Positions 11,395 to 20,434 of a stretch of DNA of 64,000 bases are shown in pieces. The stretch is from the NCBI GenBank assembly GCA_964036045.1, contig OZ038380.1:63286591-63350590 (forward strand). Direction: 5' to 3'. A program made the position numbers and the translations under genes. Each line of letters begins with the position of its first letter. The first letter of the stretch is position 1. Under the pieces are notes generated by a model. That model saw only the letters and a program-made list of their open reading frames with translations. It did no database searches and was not told the origin of the DNA. Source of the stretch: Eutreptiella sp. 'Long Island Sound 2002' (Eukaryota > Euglenozoa > Euglenophyceae > Eutreptiales > Eutreptiaceae).

Positions 11395-12738
11395 GAACTC
11401 CGCGGGACAGGTCACCTCGAACCCCTTGTTCCGCAATTTGCGGGCCTTCTTCATGAAACGGCTTCTCTTCTTAGCGTTGCCGTCATCACCACCTTCATGC
11501 TCACGCTTGGCTCCTTGTTCTCGCTGGGCCTGCGTTTGTGAGCGTGTGGTAGGACCAGACTGCCCTCCAGGGGGCTCAGAGTTCCCCCCTGGATTAGGGT
11601 TGGGGTTGCCTCCGTTCTTGTCCGGATTCTTGGTGTCCTTGTCAGGTTGGCGGTTAGCGCCTCCTCCTCGTTCACCTTGACTCTTGTCTTGCCCTTTTCC
11701 ATGTTCTTTCGACTTGCCCTTGCCGGAGTCGTTGCCGTTGCCCTTGCCACCGCCCTTGCCGGAGCCTTTGCCAGGATCCTCGCCCTTCAGCTTCGCCGAC
11801 AGGCGCTCCTTGTGGTAGCACTCATCCTCGTAGTGCTCCCTCTTCCCACAGAAGGCACAGGTGATAGTACACCTGTAGTGATCCGGCATCTTCACGTTGG
11901 CGCCGGTGTTGGTCGCCTGCTTCTTCCCTTGGACTACGAAGCAGTCTCGCTGCTCGCAGTCAGGGGCGTGCTGCAGGTGACCCTGCTCATCTCTGGCATC
12001 ACACCAGAAGAGCTCCTTGACATTTTGCATGATACGGGCGTGTTTGGGGGTAGTCCCCTGTCGAGGTCTGGATCCTTGGTACCCTTTGCCATGGCTTCCA
12101 GAGCCTCCCCCTCCAGGACGGTAGTTGTTCAGGTGCTGGTCGCTTTCTTTCTCCAGCGCAAGCTCCAGGAGTAGTACACAGAAATCCTCGTAGTGGAGGG
12201 CTCTAGCCTTGCGCTCTGCCGTTGAACGGCACTCGTCCCATAGCTCCAAAGGAAGCTTAGCCACCAACCAGAACAGCAGGTCGTCGCTGCTGTAGTAACC
12301 GGGCGTCAATCGTCCAGCCCAGTGATCCAGGTCAGCCAGTAGCTCAGAGACCCTGCCAGGTTTGGGGTTGTTGGGCAGCACGGCCAGGTTCTGGATCTCG
12401 GCCCTGATGGAGAGGTCGGTTTCATAGGTTGCGTACTGCCTCTCCAAGGCAACCAACACGTCGGCAAAGGTGGCGGACTTAGTCACGATCTGCTTGACCT
12501 GCTTGTCCAGGTACTTGGTCTTGCAACACTGCAGGAGCAGATCGCACTTGACCCGTCCACTAGCGTGGGTTTGGCCGGTCAATCGGAGGAACCGGCCAAA
12601 ATTCTCAGGGAACTCGCTGAGGTCCTTGCCTGTGAACTCAGGCAAGTTCACCACGATCTTGGAGGTGGCAATGGCCTTAGCCTCCTGAGACCTGCGTCCC
12701 CCAGGGCGCCGGGTCTTCCTCTTCTTCTTTTTCTTCTG
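11392..12738 (-). CDS. Gyp-1 Gag (capsid-like domain plus CCHC zinc knuckle)
   Basis: Gag packages element RNA into virus-like particles. The frame opens after TAG 12739-12741, which falls within readable protein (DPEDPENPS, then QKKKKKRKTRR), so the real Gag began further upstream and this TAG is probably a CAG-to-TAG change. After a lysine-rich patch comes a helical capsid-like region (LPEFTGKDLSEFPENFGRFL to about residue 200), then CAFCGKREHYEDEC, a canonical C-x2-C-x4-H-x4-C knuckle near 11850. A Gly/Lys-rich and basic tail runs into the boundary stop at 11392. The 420-residue part from GTG 12654 is uninterrupted. Confidence 0.82.
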   Translation of the reverse strand, partial: QKKKKKRKTRRPGGRRSQEAKAIATSKIVVNLPEFTGKDLSEFPENFGRFLRLTGQTHASGRVKCDLLLQCCKTKYLDKQVKQIVTKSATFADVLVALERQYATYETDLSIRAEIQNLAVLPNNPKPGRVSELLADLDHWAGRLTPGYYSSDDLLFWLVAKLPLELWDECRSTAERKARALHYEDFCVLLLELALEKESDQHLNNYRPGGGGSGSHGKGYQGSRPRQGTTPKHARIMQNVKELFWCDARDEQGHLQHAPDCEQRDCFVVQGKKQATNTGANVKMPDHYRCTITCAFCGKREHYEDECYHKERLSAKLKGEDPGKGSGKGGGKGNGNDSGKGKSKEHGKGQDKSQGERGGGANRQPDKDTKNPDKNGGNPNPNPGGNSEPPGGQSGPTTRSQTQAQREQGAKREHEGGDDGNAKKRSRFMKKARKLRNKGFEVTCPAEF

Positions 12739-13055
12739 CTAACTTGGGTTCTCGGGGTCCTCAGGGTCGTCGTCCTCCGAGGGCGAAGCGAAAGTCATCG
12801 ACGGCGGCTCATCATCCGAGGGGTTTCCGCCTAGGTCACTAGAGCCATAGGGCTCCACGTCGACCGTTGCCCTCAGGCTGTCAGCCCCAGCCGGTCCAGC
12901 TCGGCTCTCATAGAATTCCCCACTTGGCTGTAGGGTGGCTGGGCCGTCCTCGGTACGAAAGACCTTCTCGGTATCGCTGCAGGGGTCGGCATCGGTCGGC
13001 TCCTCAGGCTCCCCAGCGTGTTTGTCAACCCTGCCATCAGGTGGTTAGCCTGTAC

Positions 13056-13880
13056 TCAATGGCATGACATTCCCACCGTGGTAGGTGACGCTTGGGGCGG
13101 AATAAGGGGCTCTAGTTTAGCCCGAATCTCTTGAATGAGATCGCCCACAAGTTCGGAGGTGGCTCCCTGGAGAGCCTCTTTTATCTCCAAACGCGTCAGG
13201 GACCTGTTGGAGGATCTCCCCGATCCTCTACACCTGCTCTCGCATGACTCAGGTCCTCTCCTCAGCCCACTCAGGGTTGCATACCCAGGAACATCCACAT
13301 AGGCTCCCGTAGCGGGTAGAGGATGGTGAAAGTCAGCCGCATACCATCGCGGCGCAGAACTGGAGGTCAGCGGCTCACTGGTTGTAGTTGCCTCTGAGAA
13401 TGTAGTGGTAGGGGGGTTCACACCATAGGCAGGGTAGGTAGGCATACCAGGAAAGCCTGTGCCCTCAGCCATAGGCGGGGTGGTTATGGGTGTGGATGTT
13501 GTAGCGGCTTGGTCTGGAGTTGGGATTTTGGTGGTAGTAGGAGAGGGTGATGCGTGGAGGCCAGAAGCGCTTGGTGCGCCCTCGAAGGTCGACTCACTCG
13601 TCGGGTCGTGCCCATGGTCTACTCCTTCGTCTGCCGTGCTTTCTCCAGCATCCTTCTCTCTCTCTCTCTTTCTCTTCACAGGCTTGGTGTCCACCTCCTC
13701 GACTGAGAGGGCCCGGAAGGCCGACTGAAGTCCCTGCAGCGAGTCATCAACCACGTCCACTGGCCCATGTAAGGGCACGGAAGGTACAGCGCTAGGTCCA
13801 GGTCCAGGTTCACCAGGTGCTGGTATTGCTGGTGCCTCAGGCGCCGTCCTCATGTCGGTGTCCTCCTTCTTTGTGTCCAT
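13056..13880 (-). pseudogene. Gyp-1 Gag N-terminal region, frameshifted from the rest
   Basis: The frame starts MDTKKEDTDMRTAPEAP at 13880 and runs 274 codons, rich in Pro, Thr and Ser with an Arg/Lys patch (KPVKRKREREKD). It ends at 13056. Acidic text continues in another frame from about 13030 to 12742 and then enters the main Gag frame, so one frameshift near 13050 and the TAG at 12739 separate the parts. The position just inside the 5' LTR and the disordered composition fit a Gag N-terminus. No domain recognised. Confidence 0.6.
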
Positions 13881-14220
13881 CTTCGCCCTTCTTGCCTATA
13901 TATGACAGATCTCGGCGCACTGGATGTATGGCACGGGGTTGCTGCCGGTACACAGAGACTGTATGCCTCTTGTTCCCAGAAGGTTTTATAGTGATTTCAT
14001 CACTGTGTGTTTGTTGTGCCTCTCCTGCTGCTTGCTGCTGGTGTAGGGTTCCTGCTGGTTGTTTCTGATAGGGAAAATGGTTTATTGTTGAAATACAACC
14101 AATCCAGGATAACCCAAGCCAGAGATAAGCACGGAGAAGAGAATCAGGATCAAAGCATGAAGGGCTGCAGTCACAAAGAGTTAGATAAAGACAACTATCA
14201 ACAATAGACCACAGCAATTA
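13881..14220 (-). other. Gyp-1 5' leader
   Basis: 340 bases between the 5' LTR and the first Gag ATG. No convincing tRNA primer-binding site (the expected TGG...) follows the LTR on the coding strand. No other feature seen. Confidence 0.5.
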
Positions 14221-14768
14221 GCATACATTGCAAGTCAGGATGAAATATTTTACATGTTTGAGAAAAGCTGATTGGAAAACTGCCCAAAGGGCTCACTCTC
14301 ATCCACAGTGCCATCTTGAGATGTGCACTCTTTGTTTTTGGGTCCCATAGGTGCTGAGGTGGCATGGCTTGTGGCGCTGAGGTCACTGCCATGTCACATG
14401 GGATAATCCTACTTAGCTAGGCTGACTGGGTATTGAACCCAGGACCTCTCAAAAAGAGGTGCCCCAGCCCCCTAGGGTGCATACCACTAGGACAGCTAAG
14501 AATTCATGAGAAAACATACATAAATTCATAGGCTCTGCCCCCAGTATATCAGTGCCTCAGTCACCCAGGAAAAAATGTTTTAGTGCTTATAGCTTGGGGA
14601 TAAAGGGGTCCACACAACATCCTGATTTAGTGTTTGGTTCCATAGGTCAAAATGTGTCATCACCCATTTGGGTTGGGCCAATACTAAGATAAAATGCATG
14701 AGTGCTTAGAGCACCTCTAATACAACTAAAGTATACCCTAAAGCATTGGAAAAGCACTTATTCTTACT
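14221..14768 (-). repeat. Gyp-1 5' LTR
   Basis: Direct copy of 3687-4236, sharing both end points. Transcription of the element would start in it and run leftward. It includes the tRNA-like stretch at 14418-14499. Confidence 0.75.
14418..14499 (-). other. tRNA-like sequence inside the Gyp-1 5' LTR
   Basis: 82 nt on the minus strand. TGTCCTAGTGG resembles box A and GGTTCAATACC matches box B (GGTTCRANNCC). CTGGG-TTCAATA-CCCAG forms a perfect five-base T stem with seven-base loop. ACCTC-TTTTTGA-GAGGT forms another hairpin where a class II variable arm would lie, and the ends pair with one bulge (TAGCTG with CAGCCTA). The anticodon arm is not clear, so this is a tRNA relic or tRNA-derived SINE head, not a functional tRNA gene. 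Confidence 0.55.
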
Positions 14769-15729
14769 GACTGTAGCAGAGAGCCGTAGGCTTAAAATAC
14801 GAGCCAAAAATGAACAAATATTGTAGTGTCCTAGGATCTTGAAGCTCTAAGAGGTCTTGTAGAGATCCTGCAGTAAGCTTCTGAGACGCCCAAATCCCCG
14901 ATTCTATTACAGTCACTTGACAGACAGCCAAAAATGAGATGCCGGGTCTACCAGGTAGGTAGGTAGGTAGGTGCACTCCGTCGTGGAGAGGCGCCCCATG
15001 GTTCCCCCTGGCGTCGCCCCTGTGACGAACAGGAAGAGGCTCCGCGCGTGAAGAGGGGAGGCGGCTTACATCCCGCTAGACCTGACTGTTGGCCCCCAAC
15101 AAAGCGGCCCCGGGCAACACCGGGAGGGCTGATCGCCGCCAGCGTGACATGCTTGTCTCGCCGGGAGGGTGTGCCTCCGTGCTTGCGCACGTCCCCTCCT
15201 TTGGGCGGAACCCTAGAGGTTCACCGGACTTCCTGGCGTATCCCGTTCCCAAGGCATGCATGCACGTTCTTGGTACTAGGGTTCCGAGGCGCTTGGGTGT
15301 CGCACGCTCCGCCTCGAGTCCCAAAGCAGCGCAGGCCTTAGGATGCAGCCTTACCCCCGGTGTCCGGATCTCGTTTGGCCGGGTCACCTGCATGGCACGG
15401 GCTGCCTCAGTGCCCGGGCTGTGGGCACTGGGTTTCCTACTGTTGTGCGGTGTTTGTGTTTGGGTCCGGTTGGCCGTTGGGTGTGGGTTTTGTTAACCCC
15501 GCCAGTCCTGGCTGGGGTCTTGGGTGGGTGTGTTTGGGCACGGTTTGTGGTGTTGTCCCTCTAGTGTCGGCTGTTTGTGGTGTTCGTGGTTGGGGTTTGG
15601 TGTCCGCCTGCTTATGGGACGTGTGTGGTTTCGTGGGCGTCCCGCTTGCCCCCCGCCTTTTCCGGTTCCGGCGTGCGGTGTGAGTGTGTGTGCTGGGCCC
15701 GGGTCTCGGCTGTGCCCAGCCCTTCTTGG
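14769..15729. other. Locus segment between Gyp-1 and NA-1, no gene identified
   Basis: The first 200 bases are AT-rich; (GGTA)n lies at about 14955-14978. From about 15000 the sequence is GC-rich and from 15410 strongly G/T-biased on the plus strand. Open frames on both strands are low in complexity and I do not believe them. The G/T-rich part continues beyond NA-1 at 20435. Confidence 0.6.
15725..15729. repeat. NA-1 target-site duplication, left copy
   Basis: CTTGG directly before the TG of the left LTR. The same five bases follow the right LTR at 20435-20439, as produced by integrase. Confidence 0.85.
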
Positions 15730-16292
15730 TGTAATAGGCCGGCCTGGGCAACTAGGACAGGGCTGCAGGAGCCCTGCCGCGATCGCGCATTCGCGCGTCG
15801 CAGACGCAAATGCCAGAGTGGAATCAGAACAGAGAAAGAAAGAGAGAAGCTCTGTGTTACGTTATTTTGTGGTTGCTTATTTATAATTAATTCTGTGCTT
15901 GGCATTCTTTTGGTTGTTGTAGATATGTTGCATGGAGGGGTGCCAAAGTCTCCAAACTGCCCACGCTTGTGACGCCGGCAGTGACCGCTCAGGCAAGCAA
16001 GGGACTCCGTGCTGAACAACGACAATGGAGATCAAAACTGCTTGGTGCTTATGAAGATGCAGGGTTTGCGTGCGGGATGTGTAGATCAGTGCATGCACAG
16101 CGCAAAGTACAAGGAGTGCAGAACAAGCAGGATCCAAGGAGTGTAGAACAAGCAAGGAAAAGCAGCAACCACTAAGGGGAACAAACGTCAAAGGTTTTGA
16201 GAGTTTGAGGTTACAAGAGTTTGAATAAACAAGGAGAACGGGTTTTGGAGAAATGGCAAGAGTTTTGGGTTACCTCCGCCGAATGCCTTACA
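15730..16292 (+). repeat. NA-1 5' LTR
   Basis: 563 bp, starting TGTAATAGGCCGGCC and ending CGAATGCCTTACA. Near-identical to 19872-20434. An AT-rich patch TTATTTATAATTAATT near 15880 could serve as a TATA-type promoter element. Confidence 0.9.
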
Positions 16293-16897
16293 AAACTCTC
16301 AGCTAAGTACGATTGCCCCGAAGCTCTCCAACTGCAGCGCTGAGGCAGCCCCGCCAGTGCACAGTGCAGCGAGCGAGCAGCAGGGCAAAGCCCGCTGAGT
16401 TGGGGGACGCGTGCAAGAAGAACAGCACCAAAATTGGTACGATACCAGCGCTGCGCTACAGCGCACAGAGAGACCTGAAGAGCCAGCGGCGCTACAGCGC
16501 TGAGAGAGGACTGAAGTACCAGCACTGATGGATGTGTGGACCGTAACAGTGCTTTATGGACGAAGGCTGACCGGGGAAGGAGGCCAGGCTCGTGAGCAAA
16601 ATGCAGCGCCAGCGTTCCGGCGAATACCGCCTCGAGGCTTGTCTACGCCGTTTGCAGGGGCAAGGGTAGCGACACAGCAGCCGGATTAATGCAGCTCGGA
16701 TGAGCGGATGACCACCTTCTCTTCCGGCGAGATTACGCATTCTAAATGAGGCAGATGACAAAATGAGTTTATCACTGAGGCGCTGACAGCCTCGGTGACG
16801 TTGGTTTTTGATATATATGCATCAATGTAAATGCACCTTTGCCCTGGTTTGTCTTGGTGGAGCCTCTTTTGTTGTATAGTAAAGGCACCAGGACAAC
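16293..16897 (+). other. NA-1 internal region, left part
   Basis: About 600 bases after the 5' LTR with many GCGCTACAGCGC-like short palindromic motifs (about 16330-16510). No protein of the retrotransposon repertoire is encoded and no primer-binding site is obvious. Confidence 0.6.
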
Positions 16898-17408
16898 TGT
16901 AAGGTTTTTGTGCAACCTATATTCTCGCTTTTTTCAGTGCAAAATCCTGATATATGTACACCCACAGAAAACCACGATCCCAGCACTGTTTTGGACAGTG
17001 TTGGTATCAGTCGATCAGGAATTTCTGTAGTTTTACATTCCTGGTGTTTTCACCATTTTCTGTACAATAAAACTGAGTTTGGGTCGGCGACGGCCAGTCC
17101 TGAGATCGCGCGCGCCGATCCAGAAATTGTCGATTTCTGACAATTTTTAAGATATTTCAATCAGTTTCATTGTTTAGATTAATTCTATATCAGTTTTAGA
17201 CATAAGCGAATGTTACGGCACTATCGCGGTGCCGATCCGTGCTAGTTTTTTTGGCCCAAGTAGGTCATGTTCGTGATTTTTTATAAAAACACAGGTTGCT
17301 CAGATCCTGAATGTAAGTGCACCAAATGACAGCCCATCAGTTGGGCTTTGCATGCATATGCTGATTAGGTTTCCAAACGCGTCGGTGCACCGGCACCACG
17401 CGTTGGGG
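16898..17408 (+). repeat. NA-2 5' LTR
   Basis: About 511 bp, matching 18866-19378 with few differences (one is a 2-bp TA expansion in the right copy). Confidence 0.78.
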
Positions 17409-17682
17409 GGAGACTCGTGTTCATGTTGCATTTATGCATTGTTTTGGTCATATTCCATTGTTATATGTCCTCTTTTGTTCGTATCTTCTTAGGACATGAA
17501 AGGGACCGTTTCGAAATCCCTCCCGTGATTTCGTCGAACACGTAGTATGTTTCCGTCGCCTTTTGTGGTTGCATTTGGGGTGTATTTTTGGGTTATTTGA
17601 AGGAAAACTTGGATAAGTTTCAAGGAAAACAAGTTTAAGGTCATTCATTTCCAAAAATGGAAAGAATTTCGAAACGCCCTCA

Positions 17683-17709
17683 ACGACGACGACGACGACG
17701 ACGACGACG
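17683..17709. repeat. (ACG)9 microsatellite
   Basis: Nine perfect ACG units followed by a degenerate ACG-rich stretch to about 17740. Confidence 0.9.
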
Positions 17710-17958
17710 TTGAAGACGACGACCGCGACGACGCAAACATCGTCGACGAGATCTATGGAGCAATTGGTAAAACCCAAAATCATGTTCAAGAAGGTCCTTG
17801 GTGACTACACCATTTGAGGACCATTTGACTACTTTGAGCCCTATTACAAGGACATCGACGACCAAGGAGACCTTCAGCATCGCGCTGGGAGTGTGTAGCG
17901 CTGAAGAACAAGTTGCAGCGCGATTATCCCAATGGTGTCTGTCCGTGATAGTTTTCAT

Positions 17959-18079
17959 TTGATTACTCCAGTTGGGTGCCATGGACAAAGTGCCATGGAC
18001 CTTTGGATGGTTCTCAAGATTGATTACTCCATGTAGGTGCCATGGACAAAGTGCCATGGACCTTTGGATGGTTCTCAAG
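17959..18079. repeat. 61-bp tandem duplication
   Basis: Two adjacent copies starting TTGATTACTCCA and ending TGGTTCTCAAG (17959-18018 and 18020-18079), differing only around the sixteenth base. Each contains GTGCCATGGAC. Confidence 0.9.
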
Positions 18080-18855
18080 CTTATATCATGACCATGGTGA
18101 GTTCTCAACCTCCAGCAAGGACGACAGCGCTGCCCACATCCTGCAGGTTACGAAGTGGTCAAGTTGGAAGCCACAAATATGAAGATTTCAGCAAAAGTAA
18201 TTCATGGTATGGGCCAAGAAGATTGGTGACCTTAATTGTAATCATAATAACTATGGGCCATGAGAAATGGTCCTATTGGTTATTTCTGTATTATATCATA
18301 TGATCAGTGGATGATTTTACAAACTGTGAATTTTTCTGATTTGCTTTGTGTTGTCTTTGGTTTCAGGGTCAGGACATCTCAGAAGTGCATTTTTTTTTTT
18401 GTTTGTTCACTATTTTTTTTTTTATATTCTGTGCAGAGGTCATTTTTTTATGATTCATTTCTGTCCAGGATTGCAGAAATTTTACTGTGATTGAGCCTGG
18501 GGGTCAGGGGACCCTATGTGTGAGGCACTTGTGAGTGCCATGAGTGGTGTGTGTGTAGACATGTACATTACATGCGGGTACCGGAACCCAGCGGTGCCTC
18601 CTAAAATCCCAGGTCCGGGATCAAAGTAAAAATCTGTGTTTTTGTATTGCTCCTCGGCTTATCTTCATAGATTCAGCCACAGAAGCACCCATTTTCTGTG
18701 GGTGTTTCTGAGCTTGGGAGGGGAGTGTTAACCCGTGGAGCAATTCAGTTGCGTGGTTAACACCCGACCCAAATGCTTTGCATTTTTCCCACCCAATTTT
18801 CTTGTTGCACTGCACCTTTTTTGTGCTTTTCAGCCTGAGATGTGTCTCAGGACTT

Positions 18856-18865
18856 GGGAGGGGAG
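18856..18865 (+). other. Polypurine tract of NA-2
   Basis: GGGAGGGGAG directly before the TG of the right LTR. It sets the element's orientation as plus. Confidence 0.75.
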
Positions 18866-19378
18866 TGTAAGGTTTTCGTGCAACCTATATTCTCGCTTTT
18901 CTCAGTGCAAAATCCTGATATATATGTACACCCACAGAAAACCACGATCCCAGCACTATTTTGGACAGTGTTGGTATCAGTGGATCAGGAATTTCTGTAG
19001 TTTTACATTCATGGTGTTTTCACCATTTTCTGTACAAGAAAACTGAGTTTGGGTCGGCGACGGCCAGTCCTGAGATCGCGCGCGCCGATCCAGAAATTGT
19101 CGATTTCTGACGATTTTTAAGATATTTCAATCAGTTTTATTGTTTAGATTAATTCTATATCAGTTTTAGACATAAGCGAATGTTACGGCACTATCGCGGT
19201 GCCGATCCGTGCTAGTTTTTTTGGCCCAAGTAGGTCATGTTCGTGATTTTTTATAAAAACACAGGTTGCTCAGATCCTGAATGTAAGTGCACCAAATGAC
19301 AGCCCATCAGTTGGGCTTTGCATGCATATGCTGATTTGGTTTCCAAACGCGTCGGTGCACCGGCACCACGCGTTGGGG
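18866..19378 (+). repeat. NA-2 3' LTR
   Basis: About 513 bp, second copy of 16898-17408. Confidence 0.78.
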
Positions 19379-19871
19379 AGAAACATTTGGCCGTTTAGGA
19401 CAATTTTACAACAACAGGGCAAAGGTGCTACGAACGGCGGGGTGTGAGACTGCTGGGCGGGTGGTAGGCTGCAGTGTGTGTGTGTGATTGCCTAGTTGAG
19501 GCCCCACCCACTGGCGGGCGAGTGCATGGCTGGTGGGGTGCTGTGTGTGGTTGTGGGTACGCGTAAGGGTCAGCCACTACGACAGGGGTGGTGGGGGAAA
19601 CGGTCCAGGTAGGACGTATGCAAGGGGTGTGGTCGAGCAAGAGTAGCTCCCTTCTAGCCCCAATAAGTATCCCCCAGAAGCCGGACGCCTTTGGTGCCCA
19701 GGCCAGCAAAGACTACACCATCAAGACTGCAGCTCTGCAAGCAAGCATGCAGCCGCAGCCCGCCCCCACGCCCCAAGTTATGCCTTTTGTAGGTTTTGTT
19801 GCCCAGGCCAGCCATTGGTTTTGGCTTTATATCAGACTCTCCACGCTGCGTGTAGTGTCTTAGGAGGGGAG
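19379..19871 (+). other. NA-1 internal region, right part
   Basis: About 490 bases between NA-2 and the NA-1 3' LTR. No coding potential of note. It ends with the polypurine tract. Confidence 0.6.
19862..19871 (+). other. Polypurine tract of NA-1
   Basis: AGGAGGGGAG directly before TGTAATAGG of the 3' LTR. Confidence 0.85.
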
Positions 19872-20434
19872 TGTAATAGGCCGGCCTGGGCAACTAGGAC
19901 AGGGCTGCAGGAGCCCTGCCGCGATCGCGCATTCGCGCGTCGCAGACGCAAATGCCAGAGTGGAATCAGAACAGAGAAAGAAAGAGAGAAGCTCTGTGTT
20001 ACGTTATTTTGTGGTTGCTTATTTATAATTAATTCTGTGCTTGGCATTCTTTTGGTTGTTGTAGATATGTTGCACGGAGGGGTGCCAAAGTCCCCAAACT
20101 GCCCACGCTCGTGACGCCGGCAGTGACCGCTCAGGCAAGCAAGGGACTCCGTGCTGAACAACGACAATGGAGATCAAAACTGCTTGGTGCTTATGAAGAT
20201 GCAGGGTTTGCGTGCGGGATGTGTACATCAGTGCATGCACAGCGCAAAGTACAAGGAGTGCAGAACAAGCAGGATCCAAGGAGTGCACGGGAAGCAAGGA
20301 AAAGCAGCAACCACTAAGGGGAACGAACGTTAAAGGTTTTGAGAGTTTGAGGTTACAAGAGTTTGAATAAGCAAGGAGAACGGGTTTTCGAGAAATCGCA
20401 AGAGTTTTGGGTTACCTCCGCCGAATGCCTTACA
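19872..20434 (+). repeat. NA-1 3' LTR
   Basis: 563 bp, the same length as the 5' LTR. It is followed by the CTTGG duplication at 20435-20439. Confidence 0.9.

Larger units (their letters stand above)
3687..14768 (-). mobile_element. Gyp-1, decayed chromodomain Ty3/gypsy retrotransposon (minus strand)
   Basis: Direct repeats at 3687-4236 and 14221-14768 (roughly 96-97% alike by eye) flank about 10 kb that encodes, on the minus strand and in gypsy order, Gag with zinc knuckle, protease, a Dam-like domain, RT, RNase H, integrase and chromodomain. A G-run abuts the 3' repeat as a polypurine tract would. Pol contains stops and frameshifts, so this copy cannot make a full polyprotein. Odd points: the repeats do not have TG...CA ends, and no target-site duplication is visible (ggggt on the left, gactg on the right), so one outer flank may have been rearranged. 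Confidence 0.78.
17409..18865 (+). other. NA-2 internal region, non-coding
   Basis: No recognisable protein. It contains (ACG)9 at about 17683-17709 and a 61-bp tandem duplication at 17959-18079. At 18716-18732 GGGAGGGGAGTGTTAAC looks like a second copy of the polypurine-tract/LTR-start junction that occurs at 18856-18870. Confidence 0.65.
16898..19378 (+). mobile_element. NA-2, second non-coding LTR element nested in NA-1
   Basis: Direct repeats at 16898-17408 and 18866-19378 start TGTAAGGTTTT. A GGGAGGGGAG tract precedes the right copy. The interior of about 1.46 kb has no gag or pol. NA-2 lies inside NA-1 and is therefore younger. The right LTR border is uncertain: the shared sequence ends CGCGTTGGGG, not in CA, and I see no clear target-site duplication. 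The polypurine tract and the TGTAA start are shared with NA-1, so both probably use the same helper family. Confidence 0.78.
15730..20434 (+). mobile_element. NA-1, non-coding LTR retrotransposon
   Basis: Two 563-bp direct repeats with TGTAATAGG...CTTACA ends, a polypurine tract before the right one and a perfect CTTGG target-site duplication define a complete insertion of 4705 bp. Once the nested NA-2 is subtracted, only about 1.1 kb of internal DNA remains, without gag or pol. It must have been mobilised by proteins of another element. The LTRs differ at about 15 positions by eye, so it is fairly young. Orientation is from the polypurine tract. Confidence 0.9.
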
